Source of the DNA: Cotesia glomerata
Lineage: Eukaryota > Arthropoda > Insecta > Hymenoptera > Braconidae
Direction: 5' to 3'
Length of the DNA: 64,000 nucleotides
Assembly: GCF_020080835.1 (NCBI RefSeq)
Contig: NC_058162.1
Span: 4,665,323-4,729,322, forward strand
A program made the translations under genes and the position numbers. This document shows positions 22,250 through 32,216 of this stretch, piece by piece; position 1 is the stretch's first letter, and each line of letters opens with the position of its first letter. Under the pieces are notes generated by a model. That model did no database searches, was not told the DNA's origin, and saw only the letters and a program-made list of their open reading frames with translations.

Positions 22250-22715
22250 AATATATCAAAATGCATGTGGGTACTTAAATGAAAGCTCTTGATGAGTATA
22301 ACATCAGGATGAGCTTATATCTTCAAAAATGTCAATGGTTGAAAAAGTACAGTGCAATTTAACATAATTAGGAAACGACCTTGTATCTTGTAAACTATTG
22401 ACATTTTTAAAGATATAAGCTCATCCCGGTGTTACACTCATCGAGACCTTTCATTTGAGTACCCACATCAATTTTTCATATGTTTATATATATTATATAT
22501 ATATGTATATATGAAAAATATATCAAAATGCATGTGGGTACTCAAATGAAAACTCTTGATGAGTGTAACATCGGGATAAGCTTATATCTTTAAAAACGTC
22601 AATAGTTAAGAAAATACAGTGCAATTTAACAAAAGTCATTATTTAATAAAGCAAAATTTTATTTATTTATAGTTCACAAGTCATGGCAGTCACATAGTGA
22701 CTGTAAGGTTGCTAA
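21585..22715 (+). mobile_element. Helitron with three hairpin units and long (AT)n
   Basis: Starts A|TCTATATTGTTAAGAGAATAA and ends hairpin-AAGGTTG-CTAA|T. The 5' 200 bp resembles the units of the older Helitron at 16113. It is followed by three palindromic units of the 240-bp family, the second with its loop expanded to an (AT)n run at 22165-22243. Confidence 0.85.
22165..22243. repeat. (AT)n microsatellite
   Basis: About 79 nt of pure TA repeat forming the loop of a Helitron hairpin unit. Confidence 0.95.
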
Positions 22716-23669
22716 TTAATATTAATCAAATACTAATTTTTTTCTAATTACGAAAATTCCACAAAAATTAACAATATATTTTCATCTAATTACGCATTTT
22801 AGAAAAATAAAATTAGATAATTAATTTTCTAATTATTAATTTTTTAAGAAAATTAATTATGCTTTCTTCAAATTATTTCTAATTGATTAAAAAAAACATT
22901 TATAATTATACTAAAAATAAATCAAAGCATATTATAATAGTCACTAAAATTAAACAATAAATATTTTTAATTATTAATAGTCATTGCTTTATCTCAATCA
23001 TTTTTTTTTTACAAAATTAATGAAAAGATAAAAAAGAATTTTGTTAAAAAATTTACGAAGAATAAAAAAAATATATTTAAAAAAAATTTTTTTTAAATTA
23101 TACATTTTTACTAATGATTAATTTCTTCGAAAACTCTTTATTATTTAAAAATTTTAAATAAATTAAAATAATTAATTTAGAAATTTTTTTTATCCAACAC
23201 TGCGCATTAGGAAAAAAATTCGACTGCATAAGATTTTTATCTAAAAAATTAGCATAAATTTTTAATAATAAGAAACAAAATTCAGTGTTAAAAACCGGTT
23301 GAATAAAAATAAAATGTTTTTCGAGAATCGCAAGCGCCAAGGCGGAGTTCCCCTTAAATAGTCATTAATAAAAAACTGAAAGGAGGAAAAATTTATTGAC
23401 ACATTAATTACAAACTCGTGTCATGAAGTTGAATGCTAAACACACACGCGGAAATTCATTTCAAATATCAAGACAATATTAGTCTTTTTTATGCATATAA
23501 TTTATAAAATCTAGAATCGCTTCACGTGAAGATGCATCTATTAATCGAGTATCATTAATTATAGTATGTTTATTCACAACCGGTCGAAAGGAATCAAATG
23601 ACTTTCAATGTTTGTCCGCGAGAAGGTCATCAGTGTTTTTCGAGACCTGGATCGGGGGAAATGGAGGAT
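22716..23669. other. AT-rich region upstream of the peptide gene
   Basis: Extreme AT content to about 23340 with no gene. From 23500 to 23669 the composition is more balanced and contains a G-rich word (CGGGGGAAATGG) just before the TATA box. That word is only loosely like an NF-kB/Relish site. Confidence 0.35.
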
Positions 23670-23675
23670 CTTCAG

Positions 23676-23683
23676 TATATAAG
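23676..23683 (+). promoter_or_regulatory. TATA box of the peptide gene
   Basis: TATATAAG, 94 nt before the start codon. An insect initiator-like TCAGT lies at 23697-23701, somewhat closer than the usual 30 nt spacing, so the exact start site is uncertain. Confidence 0.6.
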
Positions 23684-23769
23684 CTTCAAAAATCCTTCAG
23701 TTGTTAAGTCGACAGTGTCGAATCATCTATTTTGTGTTAAAAAAAAATTCATATTATAATTTTGCTGCA

Positions 23770-24113
23770 ATGAGTAAATTGGGATTATTCCTGTTTGTCT
23801 TTGCGCTGTTTGTTTGCTGCATTTCAGCTTACGCTGCTGATCCTGGAGTTAAATTACAGGGTAAATTATTAATTAATTAATTTACTTTTATTTCTAAAAT
23901 GTTATCGTATGATTAATTTAATACTTTGAATTAATTTTCATTTTTTCAGCTGACGAAACTGTAAGAGTCGCAAGAGAGGCATCAGCTCAACCAGATCCTG
24001 GACATAGATGGCATAATCGCGGATATCAATATCACTACCAACCACAGCACTATCCGTCCTGGAATAAATACCATGGTAATGGAGGTTGGGGTGGATCTCG
24101 CCGAAAACATTAA
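23770..24113 (+). CDS. secreted cationic peptide precursor, apidaecin-type layout
   Basis: Two exons, 23770-23860 and 23950-24113, joined across a GT-AG intron that splits codon 31, give 84 residues. Residues 1-22 or 23 are a hydrophobic signal peptide (LFLFVFALFVCC...SAYA). Then come a short propiece, a furin-like RVAR (36-39) and a dipeptide ladder EA-SA-QP-DP (40-47). In bee apidaecin precursors such X-Ala/X-Pro pairs are trimmed by a dipeptidyl peptidase. The predicted mature peptide starts at Gly48 and has 37 residues, with no Asp, Glu or Cys, six Arg/Lys, six His, five Tyr, three Trp and a glycine-rich end (NGGWGGSRRKH). This fits a linear antimicrobial peptide exported to haemolymph or venom. 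The layout is what I see; the antimicrobial role is inference, and the mature sequence is not apidaecin. A TATA box lies 94 nt upstream, and a MITE starts 18 nt after the stop. Confidence 0.85.
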
Positions 24114-24131
24114 TTCTTCTAATTCAAAGTA

Positions 24132-24404
24132 CACTGAGAAAAAAATACTTCTGTTAAGAATTTATGTTCTTGACACAAGAATGTATCTTCATGAAAAATT
24201 CCGAGACAGTATTTTTTTGTCAGAAAAATTTTTTGAATTTATAAAAACAATTTTTATCTAATTGAAGTTAGTTCAAGTGCTTCAAATAATGGAACAGATG
24301 TTGATATTCTTCTGTTGAAAAGTTAATGTGTAAAATTGTTCATTCTGACAAATTCTTGAGTGAAAAAATCCTTGTCTGGACATAATTTTTATTTTTTCTC
24401 AGTG
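24132..24404. mobile_element. MITE with CACTGAGAAAAAAAT ends, in the 3' flank of the peptide gene
   Basis: Inverted ends CACTGAGAAAAAAAT and ATTTTTTCTCAGTG lie between TA duplications (24130-24131, 24405-24406). The inside is a ladder of TTCTTGACA/TGTCAAGAA-like words. The same family occurs at 32217-34037, 47680-49059 and about 50143-51370. If the transcript runs past 24132, this element is in its 3' UTR. Confidence 0.8.
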
Positions 24405-24779
24405 TAAAATTGAAGTTGTCAAAAATTTTAAAGATTAATAAGAATTAAATTTGTTCCATGTTACTGAATTAATTTTTATAGTTGTTCAAAAAAATTTTAT
24501 TTACTAACATATGTTCGTACGGATTTTAAAAATATTTGATGAATAAATAGTTCAGATATTTTCAAAACATTGCAAGGTTTTTCTAATGTCTTTGTTTTTG
24601 ATCTTAAAATTTAATCCATTTTATTATCTTGACAAGATCAATTCAATCTTGATTTCGATTGAAACCGTACTTAAAATTGAAAATTTATGAAAACAAGGAA
24701 CGATTTGATAAAGATCGAAGCGAACAAACATAAAAAATTAATTAAGAAATCCTTAAACCTTAAACAATTGACTTTGTTC
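24405..24779. other. 3' flank, no gene
   Basis: AT-rich. ATTAAA at 24444 and AATAAA at 24542 are possible polyadenylation signals for the peptide gene. Confidence 0.4.
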
Positions 24780-25540
24780 CCGTTCGCCCCAATATACGGA
24801 TCGTAATTTCGAGCATCTTTACAAGGAAAACTTTTCAAGAACCGATACTCCTGCCCCTCGGGACTAAAAATTTCACGAGGGACTCGGGAGCATATCTCTT
24901 CCTCTTGCTCTTACACTTGGACTCCAAGATATCCCAATATCTCGAGCCATGAATTCCTTGGTTCTTATCCTCGGTATATCGTGTAATGTCCTGAACACAC
25001 CCGGGGCTATCGACCGATGTATCTCGACTCTAGACGCAATTGCAGACTTAGATGAAATGTAGAGAGCGACCAAGGTCCAGCTCGGGAATGCCTACGGGTA
25101 ACTATCAGCCCGATAGCTTCTCAACTATATTCTTCGGAGAATGCCGACCCTTTCTGTTTGACCAGGGTATAACTAAGTGTACTGAGTCTACTGAGTTGGG
25201 TCATTATGAAGTGGACTACGGGGTTTAAGTATTCACTCGGTAATGTCTTCTACACCGGTACAGATACGGATGAAATTAAATCCCACACTTTTGTCCGATG
25301 AAGAAGGGTTAGAATTCGGTGGCCACTGGCCCTATGTAGTTTCTGCCTCAAACATCCGCTACTCTAGATTTGTAGCAGGGTACCCAATAAAATCATTGAC
25401 TGGTCTAACGGCCACAGCAAATATGTCGAGGACCAGCAACCCATCAACCCATCAACCACTATCCTTGTTTGATTAACGCTGCTCCAAGGATATATTATCT
25501 GTTACGGTAATTTGTTGGGACCAGATCCTCGACAACGGTA
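24780..25540. other. GC-rich unique island, unidentified
   Basis: About 750 bp near 48 percent GC in DNA otherwise near 25 percent. It holds a plus frame of 77 codons (25243-25476) and a minus frame of 66 (25073-24873). Neither resembles a family I know, and stops break any longer reading. No inverted ends or tandem structure are visible. It could be a remnant of a gene, a regulatory island or transferred DNA. Confidence 0.4.
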
Positions 25541-25756
25541 TTTCGCTCAAGTACCATTTAATTAATTAGTTAACTCAATATATCGATTTATCTACCAGAA
25601 TTCAAGTATCAACAACTAATTTTCGAATTCTTCAATTTAATCTCCGAAATTCCATTTGGTAAAAAAATAATTGAACTTAAAAAAACTATAGTATATTTGA
25701 ATCAAAACTTTCTTTTTTTAATTGTCTATCATTATACGAAAAAAAGAAAAATTGAA

Positions 25757-25892
25757 ATAGTATATTACACACCTAGGGAAGTAAAATAAGAAATGTCTCA
25801 GATCACATGTAATTGTTGACCTCGGCTTCGCCTCGGCCAACAATTACATGTGATCTGAGGCTTTCTTATTTACTTCCCGTGGAGTGTATACT
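25757..25892. repeat. long hairpin, probable tiny MITE
   Basis: Arms GGGAAGTAAAATAAGAAA and CAGATCACATGTAATTGTTG fold back perfectly or nearly so around the loop CTCGGCTTCGCCTCGG. The outer ends AGTATATTACACACC / GGAGTGTATACT also pair imperfectly, giving a stem of roughly 60 bp. Confidence 0.75.
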
Positions 25893-25898
25893 ATTTTT

Positions 25899-25984
25899 TT
25901 GCTCGACGAAGGCAGGAAGCGGCAACTTCGCTTAGCGCAGCGGGCCGAAAGTTGACGCTTTCTGCCCGTCGAGCAAAAAAATTA
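25899..25984. repeat. GC-rich hairpin (TTGCTCGACG arms)
   Basis: TTTTTTTGCTCGACG...GGCAGGAAGCG pairs with CGCTTTCTGCC...CGTCGAGCAAAAAAA. The loop is GC-rich. It is much more GC-rich than its surroundings and lies seven bases from the preceding hairpin. Confidence 0.75.
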
Positions 25985-26025
25985 CATTATAAATAGTCTT
26001 TGAAATAATTACAGTATAAATAATC

Positions 26026-26619
26026 TTTGAAATATAGAACTCTTTAATTAGTAAAAACACCGATCTTCGGAAAAAATAGTAAATTATCGAAAAATCCTGG
26101 CCAGACGGACTACAATCTTCATACAATCAAAGTAGGAGATTAGAGTCTACGTATTTAAAAACATCTAAAATACATCATTAAAAAAATTGTCAATATACAA
26201 GAATTACTCAGTGGATCTTAATAGGTAACTGAATGATAGTTACGGACAGTGTCGCGGATAGCTTAAGGGTAGAGCAGTTGGCGCGACACCAAAAGATCCA
26301 GGTTCGATTCCTGGTCTGAGCATTTTCCGAGTTATTTTTTCGATGACCGAAAAAAGTTTCACTGAGTAAAAAATTAACTTCTTTGCTTAATCTTAATTAA
26401 AAATAAAAAAAATTTTTAATTATTAGATATATTCACCCGAAGATGGTATTGAGTGCTCATACCAACAATAAAAAGTGGTGAAAATAAATTTAATAAATAA
26501 AAATTTAATGTAAAATTTAAAATTAGTCTAACATCAATTTGGATCGGGGGTAATGGCTTTGAAATATAGAACTCTTTAATTAGTAAAAACACCGATCTTC
26601 GGAAAAAATAGTAAATTAT
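26026..26619. repeat. direct repeat of about 58 bp (26026-26083 and 26562-26619)
   Basis: The phrase starting TGAAATATAGAACTC and ending ATAGTAAATTAT is present twice, essentially unchanged, with the SINE between. One copy may be a partial duplication of the region rather than a target duplication, since it is too long for that. Confidence 0.75.
26200..26366 (+). mobile_element. tRNA-derived SINE, first family, intact copy
   Basis: Plus-strand head GGATAGCTTAAGGGTAGAG (A box) and GGTTCGATTCC (B box). The 5' leader GTTACGGACAGTGTC and the TTTTTTCGATGACCGAAAAA-like tail match the split copy at 1676-3250. Pol III-type promoter, no coding. Confidence 0.85.
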
Positions 26620-26634
26620 TATAAATAGTAATAA

Positions 26635-27339
26635 GTGTCCCGTCGTATTCAAAACTAGAAAAATTACAGTTTGAAATAACATTTTTGTAAATTCAAATTT
26701 TGATTGTTAATTTTCAGAGCTTTCAATGTAAGTATTACATTCTGCAATGTAATTCTTATAAAATTTGTAATAATTACAATCTGAAACTGTAATTTTTCCA
26801 GTTTTCATCACGGAGCGCCACGTTACATTATATAATGTAATTTTTCTATTTTTCTTTTTTCCGTGTACATCGATACTGCTATTTTAATGCGTCGTATCCC
26901 ACAAAATTTGACATGTTGACTTTTTTTTAAAAATAGAATCACAACAATATTATGCAAGTCATATTAAAAATTTAAAGCTCAAAGAGTTGAATAACTATTT
27001 TTAAATAAATATTTTCATTCTTTGAATTCCATTTAATCAATGTTAAAAATAAACTGATTTTATCACGGAAAAAAGAAAACTTGAAAAATTACAGTATATA
27101 ATGCAACGTGGCGCTTCGTGATGAAAACTGGAAAAATTACAGTTTCAGATGATGATTATTACAGATTTTGTAAGAATTACACTGTAGAATGTAATATTTA
27201 CATTGAAAGCTCCGAATATTGAATTAAAAAGTTGAATTTAGAAAAATTTTATTTCAAACTGTAATTTTTCTAGTGTTGATTACGACGGGACCGATTTTAC
27301 ATTTTATTCTGTAATTTTTCGAGTTTTCTTTTTTCCGTG
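26635..27339. mobile_element. CACGGAAAAAAG-type element plus inverted partial copy
   Basis: 27064-27339 is a complete 276-bp element with ends CACGGAAAAAAGAAAACT and its inverse, and internal AAATTACAG words. 26635-26865 is a partial copy in the opposite orientation. Sequence between and outside them (GGATACGACG...CAGTATCGAT) is itself inverted, so the block is a large palindrome. A further copy is at 47808-48907. Confidence 0.75.
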
Positions 27340-27847
27340 TACAATTTTCTAAATATAGGGATACGACGTATTAGAATGGCAGTATCGATATTATGCAGTT
27401 ATTTCTCCAATCCAAAACACAAATTTCAGCTATGCTACAAGAAAAAAAGAAATTAGATTTAAGAAAAATATTCTTGATCCTAGAAGATTTCTTTAAAAAT
27501 AACTAATTGTCTTAATTCAGGAATGTATTATTTTGAAACTCATTATCTTACATTCAAAAATTCTTCAATTAGGATTAAAAAAAAATTCTTAAACCAAGAA
27601 AATCATTGGGAATAATTTCAACGTCTTGAATCAAAATGAAAAATTGAATCAAATAAAATTTATTTAAACAAAGAACAAATTCTAATTTCAGAATTTTTCT
27701 CTTGAATTAAGTTAATTTTTTTTTAAATATATTTGAGATACGACTGAGCATCATTTTACATAGCTGTATATTATAGTAATATTTACAATGTAACATAATA
27801 ATTTTCAGAAAAATAGTAATTAATTTTATTTTACTTTTTATAATAAA
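27340..27847. other. no gene; TTCTTGA words
   Basis: AT-rich sequence with several AAGAAAAATATTCTTG-type words (27430-27720), a relic of the same word family that fills the MITEs at 24.1, 42 and 50 kb. Confidence 0.4.
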
Positions 27848-29371
27848 CTAGCGTACCCAGCCCGCTTCGCCGGGCTTTATTTAAGCATACACGAATTAAA
27901 TTATTAACAAAATACATTAATAAATATAATAATGAAACCGCCACTTCTTCTACTTGTTTTTCTACCGGGTGAAGATCATCACCTACACCCATAAACATAT
28001 ATTAACACAATATTGTCTCTACGATGGACGCAGGAACAAATAGGGCTCGCTTGAATATTCACAATAAAAGTTCATTGTAGAGCTTACGCATTGAAAATAT
28101 GAACAACCTGAAAATCGATTCATTAGATATCTAATGCTGTAAATTAACTAATAATTTACCTGATGTTTATTAAGTTTGAGAATATAAACTGCCGAATAAT
28201 CCCTCAACATTATTAGATAAAAATACATGATACACGTGTTATCTTAAATCTTAAATTGGGTTATGAAAACAATAAGACATAAAATATCAGTAATAAAAAA
28301 AATGTTATTGACAATTCCAAAAACAAAAAATTAGGAAAATGGTTGACCCTGAAGGCTATCCCTGCAACTTCCCGCTAATTCCATACTTAGGCGCTTAAAA
28401 TTGCACCAATGACGTTTTTGAGCTCTTCGAGCTCAAAAATACAATTTATGGGTTATTTTGAGCTCTCCAAGCTCAAAGAGATTGTTTTCCTATGCTTTTG
28501 AGCTCTTCGAGCTCAAAAGTCTGATAGGGATTTGTTGACACTATTTTTTGAATTTTTAAACCGCGATAACTTTTGAATGAATAAACCGATTTCCACTCGG
28601 TTGGCAGCATTCGACGCAGTTTTTTAAGCCTCACAAAGAATCTTAAATTTTGAATTGATCGCACTAGAAATTTCGGAGTTATTCCGAAAAAACACTGTTT
28701 TTGGTTTTCTTTCGTTCACGATATCTCTCGAACAAATCAACCGATTTTGACCAGACTGATGGCGATCGACGTGGTTTTTTTAGGTTAAGAGCTGATTAGT
28801 TTTTGGAATTGAACCATCAAGCCGTTTAAAAGTTATTCCAAAAAAACCACATTTGAAAAAAATTTTTTTTTCAGTTTTTTGAAGATTTCTCAAAATCTAT
28901 TGATCTGAATCGGTCCAAATAGTTTTCAAAATTTAAGTTTGGTCAAGCCCTTTCGAATGGCACCAACCGCGATGAAATCGATCAAGCCGTTCAAAAGTTA
29001 TAAGCGGTTCACATAATTTCACATACTTTCACATACTTTCACATACTTTCACACACACACACACATACAGACACCGTAACAACCTCGCGGGGATAGTCAG
29101 GGAAGCTTCCTGTGACCTTTAAACGTCGAGATCTGATAAAAACTCGATTTTTGCAAAACGGGGTGAAAACAATAACTTCCCGATTTTTGAAAATCTTCGA
29201 TTTTCTTAGCGGGAAGTTAAAAAAGTGTTCCGATCACTGCCAAACTTTACAGGATTACTCGCCGGGCCAATCTGAAGATTGTCCGGAAGTTTCATTAAAA
29301 TCTGTCCACCCATTTCGGAATATATAAGGAACATACATAGAAACTTTCTCTTTTATATATAAAGAAAGATA
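27848..29371 (+). mobile_element. interspersed repeat (CTAGCGTACCCAGCCCGCTTCGCC start) with nested element
   Basis: The start resembles the CTAG-xx-GACCCGGCGAACTTCG start common in insect interspersed repeats. The end (ATCTGTCCACCCATTTCGG...CTTTCTCTTTTATATATAAAGA) is also typical. It is split at about 28325 by another repeat. Class uncertain, perhaps RTE-related. Confidence 0.5.
28325..29220. mobile_element. nested repeat with AACTTCCCGCTAA ends and GAGCTC hairpins
   Basis: AACTTCCCGCTAA near the left end is inverted as TTAGCGGGAAGTT at the right (29203-29216). Inside are three TTTTGAGCTCTTCGAGCTCAAAA-like hairpins and a (CACATACTTT)n/(AC)n run at 29020-29065. A left-end fragment of the same family lies at 14820-14950 and a right-end fragment at 16560-16600. 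Confidence 0.6.
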
Positions 29372-30646
29372 AGGCTGGTTGCGATGTAAAATACTAAATT
29401 TTAATATTTTTATTTTTCTACAGCAAGCTGACTGCAAACAAGAAATCAAACCTTAAAATTCACTTTATCGTTATTTTAGAATAAATATGAAAAAAATTTA
29501 TCTTAAAATAGAATATTTATATTTAATATACTTTATATTTACAATATGGGGTTGAACCCCACTGATATCATACATGCATGATAAAAAATATAAAAAGTAG
29601 TGATCACACTTTAGGCTTAGCGAACGGTAAATAAAGTGTGTCTGGTACATAACAGAGAAACTAGAAAAATTCACCGAAATATGAAGCAAGGCAGAGGAAG
29701 AAAAAATAAAAATAAAAATAAATATAAATAATATAATGTAGGTAGTAGGTACGGAAAAGTTGTATTCACATGTATCAGTGAGTGCTGTTGAATCGCAAAG
29801 GCATCGCCCGGATGTCAGGACCCGCTTAAAAGATGAAGGACCAAAAAAACTGGGAGGGTATAAGATCAAATGGTGGACAGTGAATAGAAAAGGGTCCGGA
29901 GATACGCGTTTCCACTTTCTTTGATATGAAAAAGACCAGAAGAGCGTGTCGATGATATTCCAATGCTATATCACAAACGCTCTACAAAACTTCGTATTCG
30001 TATTCGGTTGATGTACGGATATTATATAAGGAATGGATGAATTTCGGGGATGAGGATCAGGGAGTCAATCGAACTCCTGTACAACTAATAAGGGTCGCAA
30101 AAAGGATTTCAAAGGATCGAAATTTAGTATGGTTATTTTATTTTGTTTTTACTTTCAACTGACTCATTTGTTGAATAAATATTGTCTTTTGTAAGCGGAT
30201 TGAGAATATATTCCCCAAGAAATTTCTTTGAATAAAGATAAAGTAAAAAGCAAAGCAAGTTTTTGTATGGAGATAAGAAAAAAGGTAATATTTATCATTT
30301 TAAGTAGTAACTAGTCTTTTTTTTTATAAACTAGCATGAACCGCTAGCAGAATATGTCTGCAATAAAATGTCATTAAAATAAAAATTACAAACAAATAAT
30401 TTGTATACTAACGCATAAAAATTAAGTTAGCCGACATCTAAAAATTTTTAGAATTTTTTTTTATTGAAAAAATTATTACAAAAAAATTTCATTTGTAAAA
30501 AACTGGAAAAACTCTAAGTGCAATTTTTAAAAAATATTTTTTTGTTCTAATTTAATTATTTAAAAAAAAAAAAATAAATAAAATCATCGGCTAACTTTAG
30601 TACTATCACTAACACTGATATATAATTATTAAATACAAAATATGTA
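29372..30646. other. no gene recognised; balanced-composition stretch
   Basis: 29540-30120 has near-balanced base composition with a minus frame of 123 codons that looks like chance (biased residues, no motif). Nothing repetitive is seen within the window. Confidence 0.35.
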
Positions 30647-30808
30647 CACTGATGGAAGGATTTCTTAGCATTCAAGAAGATTTATTTGTATTTAAAAAAT
30701 CATTTCTTAATATTTCTTAGTATTTGAGAAATATTTTTAAAATACTAAGAAATGATTTCTTAAATTCAAAGAAATCTTTTTAAATACTAAGAAATTTTTC
30801 TATCAGTG
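30647..30808. mobile_element. MITE, CACTGATGGAAGGATT ends
   Basis: Inverted ends with TA duplications (30645-30646, 30809-30810). The 162-bp interior is a ladder of TTCTTAG/CTAAGAA words. A clean small member of the family that encloses 11759-15253. Confidence 0.85.
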
Positions 30809-30919
30809 TAAAAACAAAAAAAAAGTTAACATATCAGTGAAGTTAATTATAAATAAAATTAATACCATCAAATTAATGAGAATAATCTCGAGTTCTTACT
30901 ACCTTTATAATATTTACTT

Positions 30920-31110
30920 CTACCCCTCCCCCTCCTCCATAGATGACCTCATATGAACCCCATATCATTCCCGTAGAAACCTTAGTAAAAACCCCATAGA
31001 AATCTTCATAAAAACCCTATAGAAGACCCCATTACAACCTCCCTCCTAGACAACGTCCCCATAGAAACCCTCATAGCAACCGTTGCTAGGCAACGCTCCC
31101 ATAACAATAG
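30920..31110. repeat. degenerate minisatellite, CCCCATAGAAAC words
   Basis: Roughly eight diverged copies of a 20-30 bp phrase containing CCCCATAGAAACC. At 31081-31095 it contains the palindrome CGTTGCTAGGCAACG, which fits the RFX X-box consensus. Confidence 0.55.
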
Positions 31111-31114
31111 TTGC

Positions 31115-32022
31115 CTACCCGCATGAAAAAGCTATATATCCTTCATCATATAAAAAAAAATTATATTTTACATATATAAAAATATATGTGATTATATAAG
31201 GACCCATATGCAAAATTTTGCCGTTTCATATATACAATAATGATATATGTAGTATTATGTATTGATGTTCTACTCATAACATATATTTCAATTTTATTTT
31301 CAGCTATATATGATTAAATATATCGTACATATTATAATCAACACTATATTATAAATAGTATAAGAACAATGTATTTTTCAGTATAGTTTAAAATATACTT
31401 TAAATTATATGTTCAATATAATTTTAATATTGGCATTGGTACCGAAATTACAATAGAATGCTGAGGCCAAATAATTCTCTGAAAAAAATTTATAAAAAAA
31501 AAGAAAATATTTCGTGATGTGTTACTAATTTACTGAAATTCAGATTTGCTTCGACCGTAAACTCGATTGATCAAGTTGCTCTTGAAACTTAAGATATACG
31601 ACAAACGATTAATTTTTTTTTATTAATCTTTCCGTTTTGACCTATTTCGACATCATAAATATCTGGTATTATGTATGGTATTTTATAATAAAATAATATA
31701 TATTGCCATATAATTGAAATTTTATAAATGAAAGTATACAGTAATAATCTATCTCAACATATATTTTACGATAAATATATTTATCTATTATATAGTTTTC
31801 TATATAAGTAGTTTTTATATAATAGTAGTATATTCTATAACATATAATAAGTAATATACGGCACTAATATATTTGAACTTATATTGAATCAAATATATCT
31901 TCATTATATTAACAAAACATTTATTATTTCATATATATAATTTCGCCGCTATATATGATCACATATTCCCCATTTAACTTTCCATATATGTTCAGCCATA
32001 TATAGTTTTTTCATGCGGGTAG
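31115..32022. mobile_element. long foldback element, CTACCCGCATG ends
   Basis: Ends CTACCCGCATGAAAAA and TTTTTTCATGCGGGTAG close a 908-bp imperfect palindrome made of TATAT-rich arms. The centre (31425-31610) is non-palindromic. No open frame is present. The plan is the same as at 53775-54132 and 62833-63680. Confidence 0.7.
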
Positions 32023-32216
32023 CAACAAGGCTTCACATCTTACCAAACCAACTTTTTATTTGGAGAATTGTGAAAAATACTGAGTAGAATAAGATCAATT
32101 ATTGCTTTTCTGTTATCAAACATTTTATATTGTAATTAAGTAAATAATTAATAAATAAAATCACTATAATCTATCAAAATTAAAGCTTTGTAGAATGCTA
32201 ATTCAATCTCATTTTA

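Noticed and set aside
23654..23666. NF-kB/Relish site before the peptide gene
   Set aside because: CGGGGGAAATGG lacks the pyrimidine half of the consensus; only suggestive.
24073..24261. 62-codon plus frame
   Set aside because: Overlaps the peptide gene's second exon in another frame and runs into a MITE.
25243..25476. 77-codon plus frame as a gene
   Set aside because: No recognised domain, no splice-site or promoter evidence; kept only as part of an unidentified GC-rich island.
29498..29869. 123-codon minus frame
   Set aside because: Low-complexity Ile/Phe run in the middle, no motif, no supporting splice or promoter context.
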